The notes under the pieces: generated by a model | What the model was told of the DNA's origin: nothing | The model's database searches: none | Seen by the model: only the letters and a program-made list of their open reading frames with translations | Assembly: GCA_022564085.1 (NCBI GenBank) | Contig: JADFMC010000063.1 | Span: 1 to 9,170, forward strand | Source: Fidelibacterota bacterium | Lineage (GTDB): Bacteria; Fidelibacterota; Marinisomatia; SCGC-AAA003-L08; TS1B11 | Direction of reading: 5' to 3' | Length of the DNA: 9,170 nucleotides | Part shown: positions 5,575 through 9,170 of the stretch, piece after piece | Layout: the number at the start of each line of letters is the position of its first letter | Position numbering within the stretch: the first letter of the stretch is position 1 | Position numbers and translations under genes: made by a program

Positions 5575-8562
5575 ATGAAAGGGATAAGCCATATCATCCG
5601 AATTCGGGCAGTGTTGCCCGGCGCACTGTTGGCGGTGGCCATCTTGGTGGGAGCCTGTGATTTCAAGCTACTGGAGTCGCCGGAAATGCCTCGCTGGGGG
5701 GTCTCCATCACCCTGCCGCTGATCAACCAGAACTACCCGTTCTCCGGCGTTCCCAATGACAGCACTATTTTCGAGGGAGACTCGCTCGTTCTGCAGATCG
5801 AGTTTAGTGACACTCTGCAAAGAACGTCATTAGATGCCAGTTACTTATTCATCGAGGTCTCGCAGTCGGAGACCATCAGCCAGTCCGAAAATGCTCCCGA
5901 TGGCAATACATTCGCTGATACGGTGAATGAATCTATCACCGTAGTTTTTGCCCTGGACTCGCTTTTAAATGTGGCCGGTATGCCGGTGTCATTACCATCG
6001 CCATTTCCCGTGCCAATTACTATGGACACCTGGAACACGCTCGTGAATTCGGTGAACCTTGATCAACAGGTGGGGCCGTTTCCAGTCTTTGATACAACCG
6101 CCATTACTAATTCAATCTCGTTTATCAAGCGAGTGCGTTATGTTCAGTTATCATCTGATCCCGGGCTGAGCGAATTTACGACAACGGTAGTTAACAATTT
6201 CCCCACCGCCATTGAGTCCGTCAGTATGGAGCTGTTTAGTTTAGGGGCAGCTGCGGATACCCTGTTGTATAGAAGCCACGCTACCACCAATCTGAGTTCC
6301 GGTGATACATTCTCCCGGAATTCCGACTTGAAGTCGGGGAAGCTCGGCGGCAGCCTCTCCATGGTGATCGCTATGGCTCTGCCTCTGGTCACCGAGACAG
6401 TAATCATCCCTGCTGATAGCACACCTAAAATTACTATCACTATTGGATTGGGAGTAGGTGCGGGCGCCATAGACAGCGTGGCCGTCACCACCGCTAACAC
6501 CCCCTTGAATCTGGATGTCACCCCTCCTCCTATGCAGCTACCATCGGATGTCCAAATCACTAGAGGACGTCTTGAATCCGGCATGATTCCTCCGGTGAAT
6601 GAAATCACATTATCAGGCCTGCGCAACCGGCTGCCATTCGATATTGATCTTGAGATAATCTTTCCCAATTTTAGCTCTGACTCGCTTGGCAGCGACAGCC
6701 TGCAATTCGGTTTGTATACCCTTACCAATGGCAAAGCGGATACCAGCGATACCAAGGACCTTGGAAACTACTGGTTCCTTGACCCCGGCGGCGGGACTAT
6801 CTCACAGTTTGAAATTATCGTGAATGCGGCGATCTTAGAGAAGGACGTGATGATTCCACTGGACGGTTTGCCCTTGGGGGACTTCCAGGCAACCTTCAGT
6901 GTGGGAGACTTGCAGTTCGCGTTGATTGAAGGACTATTCAATGTAAGTTTTGAAACAGTTCCCACCACTATCGATAAGATCCCGACCGGATTCACCGGTT
7001 TTCTATTTGATCGTATCAGGCTCGAACTCCGCCTTTTCAATGAGATCGCCTTGCCGGTGAATCTAGCGTTAAACCTTCGAGGCTTGAATGCCCGTGGCGA
7101 TACTGTCGAAGTGCCTATTGTGGCCAAATTGAACTATCCCATAACCGGGGGTTTGGCTGGCAGCCCGGCCACCACTGTAATAGTTCTTGATGAAAATGGA
7201 GCGAGCACGTACTGGCTGGCTGCGGGCGATTCATTGATCAGCGAGGCCTTTTGGGATACCTCAGTGGCCAACGAGGACCAATCGATTGTGGACGTTATCA
7301 ACATGGCCCCGGACACCATTGAAGTAGGGGGCGTAGCTGTGATCGATGGTAAAGGAGCAATTGTTGCGGATGCCGAATTGTGGGGGACGTTTGAATTGGA
7401 AGCGCCGTTTGCCTTCATCATACCCTACACCATTACGTTTCTCCCGGCCGACGCCACCCCGGTGGCGCCCATGGACTCGTCTGTCCGGGAGCAGATTCGG
7501 ACGGCGCTGTTGTCCGCCAGCCTCACTTCAATCGTTACCAGCTATTTCCCCATCGCCGGCAATATCGACATGTTGGTGTCCGACTCCACCCTGTTTCCCC
7601 TGGCCTTTGACGAGCTGGACCAGTTGACCGCCGGCATTCCGGAGACCGTCTATACGACCTACGACACAATTATCTATAGGTCCTTGACAGACGCCCTGGA
7701 AGCCGACTCGATCTTTGGGATATCCCACATTGTCTATTATCCCGAGAGCAGCAGCGCCGGCCAGGCCACGGCTCGATCCGGCATTCGAGCCACCCGGGTG
7801 GAATTCTTCGCCACCGGCAACGACTCGGTACCGGCCTTCTGGGTGGGCCGGCTATTCGACATGGAAATCCCGGCGGCGGGGGTTGACGACATCTGGGGGC
7901 ACGTAGACCCTGATAGGCCGGGTGACACCACTCAGGTGATCGCCCTGGACGCCGAGCGGGTTAACTGGTTGACTTCCGATGAAACAGTCTATGTGAAGCC
8001 GCTGATTTCGTTTTACAAGACCGACGGCGCGCGCACCGTGCAATCGACCAACAGCATCGATTTCGCGGCCTACATCACTTTCGAGATGTCCAGCGATATT
8101 CTGGTACCACCCAAGGATCCGGATACCACCCAGGTTACGGCCGGATCGATAGCATCTTATTCAGTGGCGGTGGACAGCATTATTTCCATCGGTTTGGACA
8201 ATGTCTTCAGCCATCTGGACGGTCAGACGCCGCTGAAGGATATGGAGCTGGACGCGGTGAGCAATCATACCGGGGTCGCTTCGGTGGACGTGGCCCCCGA
8301 TACTTCGGACGCTGATAAACGGCGAGTATACATCACCGGTAAAGGTGTGGGGGCGGCTAAAATCACCGTCACGGCCGATGATGATCCCCAGGACCGGGCC
8401 GACCCGGTGGCGGTTTCATTCTATGTCACTGTTTACCAGGACACCTCATCTGGGTCGCCGTCCGGTCCGGGGCTGAATTCGGTCCCCATGTCTCCGGCCC
8501 GTGACGAGCGACGGGAATCTATCCTCCGCTCGACCACCTGGCTGCCTGAGGGGCGGCGCTGA
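5575..8562 (+). CDS. Very large lipoprotein with C-terminal Ig/cadherin-like domain, function unknown
   Basis: The 995-residue protein starts with a basic n-region, a hydrophobic stretch (VLPGALLAVAILVGAC) and a lipobox VGAC, so Cys28 is the likely lipidated residue. It is also the only cysteine in the whole protein. Mature residues 29 to about 850 are Asp/Ser/Thr-rich and beta-strand-like, with no known enzyme motif. Stretches such as VVNNFPTAIESVSMELFSLG, ITLSGLRNRLPFDIDLEIIF and FNEIALPVNLALNLRGL look like related beta-sandwich repeats (faintly LEA14-like), which I cannot prove. Residues about 861-955 resemble bacterial Ig/cadherin-like modules (GLDNVFSHLDG, then NHTGVASVDV and GVGAAKITVTADD). 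A Ser/Pro/Arg-rich tail ends the protein. I chose ATG at 5575, with GGAG at 5561-5564, over the adjacent TTG at 5572. The stop shares its A with the ATG of the barrel gene. GC content rises from about 48% to about 62% near 7430. It is probably a surface or periplasm-facing outer-membrane lipoprotein. Confidence 0.8.
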   Translation: MKGISHIIRIRAVLPGALLAVAILVGACDFKLLESPEMPRWGVSITLPLINQNYPFSGVPNDSTIFEGDSLVLQIEFSDTLQRTSLDASYLFIEVSQSETISQSENAPDGNTFADTVNESITVVFALDSLLNVAGMPVSLPSPFPVPITMDTWNTLVNSVNLDQQVGPFPVFDTTAITNSISFIKRVRYVQLSSDPGLSEFTTTVVNNFPTAIESVSMELFSLGAAADTLLYRSHATTNLSSGDTFSRNSDLKSGKLGGSLSMVIAMALPLVTETVIIPADSTPKITITIGLGVGAGAIDSVAVTTANTPLNLDVTPPPMQLPSDVQITRGRLESGMIPPVNEITLSGLRNRLPFDIDLEIIFPNFSSDSLGSDSLQFGLYTLTNGKADTSDTKDLGNYWFLDPGGGTISQFEIIVNAAILEKDVMIPLDGLPLGDFQATFSVGDLQFALIEGLFNVSFETVPTTIDKIPTGFTGFLFDRIRLELRLFNEIALPVNLALNLRGLNARGDTVEVPIVAKLNYPITGGLAGSPATTVIVLDENGASTYWLAAGDSLISEAFWDTSVANEDQSIVDVINMAPDTIEVGGVAVIDGKGAIVADAELWGTFELEAPFAFIIPYTITFLPADATPVAPMDSSVREQIRTALLSASLTSIVTSYFPIAGNIDMLVSDSTLFPLAFDELDQLTAGIPETVYTTYDTIIYRSLTDALEADSIFGISHIVYYPESSSAGQATARSGIRATRVEFFATGNDSVPAFWVGRLFDMEIPAAGVDDIWGHVDPDRPGDTTQVIALDAERVNWLTSDETVYVKPLISFYKTDGARTVQSTNSIDFAAYITFEMSSDILVPPKDPDTTQVTAGSIASYSVAVDSIISIGLDNVFSHLDGQTPLKDMELDAVSNHTGVASVDVAPDTSDADKRRVYITGKGVGAAKITVTADDDPQDRADPVAVSFYVTVYQDTSSGSPSGPGLNSVPMSPARDERRESILRSTTWLPEGRR

Positions 8563-9170
8563 TGTTCTCGTCGCGACTGGCGGTATCATTGCTGCTGGTG
8601 TCGGCGTTGGCGGGGCCTACGGCTCTGCTTTCCCAGGAACCGCTGGCGGATGCCCGGGCCCTGGCCCTGGGAGGCGCCATGGTCAGCACCGCCGAAGGCA
8701 TACACGCCGTGGGCTACAACCCCGCCCGGTTGGCGTTCTCGCAGAAAAACTTCAGCATGAACCTGGGGGGCTTCACTTTCGGCATAGCCAATAATATGCT
8801 ATCGGTAAATAATTACAATATGATCAACGGCGCTGATTTCATCGATCCCATCTCCGCCGATTACGTCGACAAGCAACAGTTCTTGGACAGCATAGATCCC
8901 GAAGGCTGGAAATTGAATACCACCCTGCACCTGCCTATCCCCGTGCTCAACTGGGCTCGCGGTACAACCGCCTATTCCAGCGAGATGCTCATATACGGCG
9001 CCTTTGGCCTGCCCAAGGGCTTCTTCGAACTAATGCTCGAAGGTAACCCCATAGGCCAGGAGTTGAATATCGACCTGAAGGAGGAGATGATCGGGGTCAT
9101 CGAGTGGGGCTTCAGTTTTGCTATCCCCACCGGCAATATGGCCTTCGGGATCACCTTGAAATACCTCCAG
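8562..9170 (+). CDS. Outer-membrane beta-barrel protein, N-terminal part (PorV/DUF5723-like), cut by window edge
   Basis: The frame is open from ATG 8562 to the last base (203 codons). The protein begins with a signal peptide (MFSSRLAVSLLLVSALAG, cleavage likely near TALLSQ). Next comes LADARALALGGAMVSTAEG and HAVGYNPARLAF, the hallmark start of FCB-group outer-membrane barrels (PorV, UPF0164, DUF5723): a D-A-R-x-L-x-L-G-G-A segment and a YNPA(R/G)LA segment. Alternating strands typical of a barrel follow (FSMNLGGFTFGIANN, MLIYGAFGLPKGFFELMLEG, GFSFAIPTGNMAFGITLKYL). ATG overlaps the lipoprotein stop by one base (TGATG) with GAGG at 8548-8551, implying coupled translation. The two proteins probably work together at the outer membrane. 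Between PorV-, UPF0164- and DUF5723-type I lean to DUF5723, without certainty. The C-terminal part is missing. Confidence 0.82.
   Translation, partial: MFSSRLAVSLLLVSALAGPTALLSQEPLADARALALGGAMVSTAEGIHAVGYNPARLAFSQKNFSMNLGGFTFGIANNMLSVNNYNMINGADFIDPISADYVDKQQFLDSIDPEGWKLNTTLHLPIPVLNWARGTTAYSSEMLIYGAFGLPKGFFELMLEGNPIGQELNIDLKEEMIGVIEWGFSFAIPTGNMAFGITLKYLQ

Noticed and set aside
6144..6755. 203-residue minus-strand ORF inside the lipoprotein gene
   Set aside because: Antisense to a continuous 995-residue frame with a lipobox; its translation shows no domain or plausible ribosome site.
8501..8794. 97-residue ORF on the + strand over the lipoprotein end
   Set aside because: It is a frame shadow: Gly/Arg-rich low-complexity translation lying over the real barrel frame starting at 8562, which is open to the window edge with a signal peptide and family motifs.

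Overview
The window looks like an ordinary chromosomal segment of a GC-rich Gram-negative bacterium. The last two genes, a very large lipoprotein followed by an outer-membrane beta-barrel of the type abundant in the Fibrobacteres-Chlorobi-Bacteroidetes (FCB) assemblage, suggest that superphylum or a neighbouring candidate phylum such as Neomarinimicrobiota, Calditrichota or Ignavibacteria. This placement is an inference from gene style and is not proved by the sequence. All recognised genes are on the + strand.

Layout: (1) 1-395, the 3' end of a sodium/proline-type symporter (SSS family). (2) 396-492, a spacer with short tandem repeats and the holA ribosome binding site. (3) 493-2618, a tightly packed run of holA (DNA polymerase III delta), an ECF sigma factor and its zinc-finger, membrane-anchored anti-sigma factor. 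holA and sigma overlap by 4 bases; sigma and anti-sigma abut with no gap. (4) 2619-2783, a spacer with two hairpins. (5) 2784-4065, a GAF-GGDEF diguanylate cyclase overlapping a 65-residue protein by 8 bases. (6) 4066-4264, a long, foldable leader before metK. (7) 4265-5446, metK, S-adenosylmethionine synthetase. (8) 5447-5574, a spacer with a 9-codon mini-ORF and two competing hairpins. (9) 5575-8562, a 995-residue lipoprotein with a C-terminal Ig/cadherin-like domain. (10) 8562 to the window end, the N-terminal 203 residues of an outer-membrane beta-barrel protein whose start shares one base with the lipoprotein stop.

Functionally the window mixes housekeeping genes (replication clamp loading, SAM synthesis), two signalling modules (envelope-type sigma/anti-sigma and c-di-GMP synthesis), and a translationally coupled lipoprotein/barrel pair that probably acts at the outer membrane. 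There are no mobile elements, CRISPR arrays, tRNAs or rRNAs that I can support. The least explained parts are the lipoprotein/barrel pair (with a clear base-composition shift inside the lipoprotein gene), the small protein overlapping the cyclase gene, and the metK leader.
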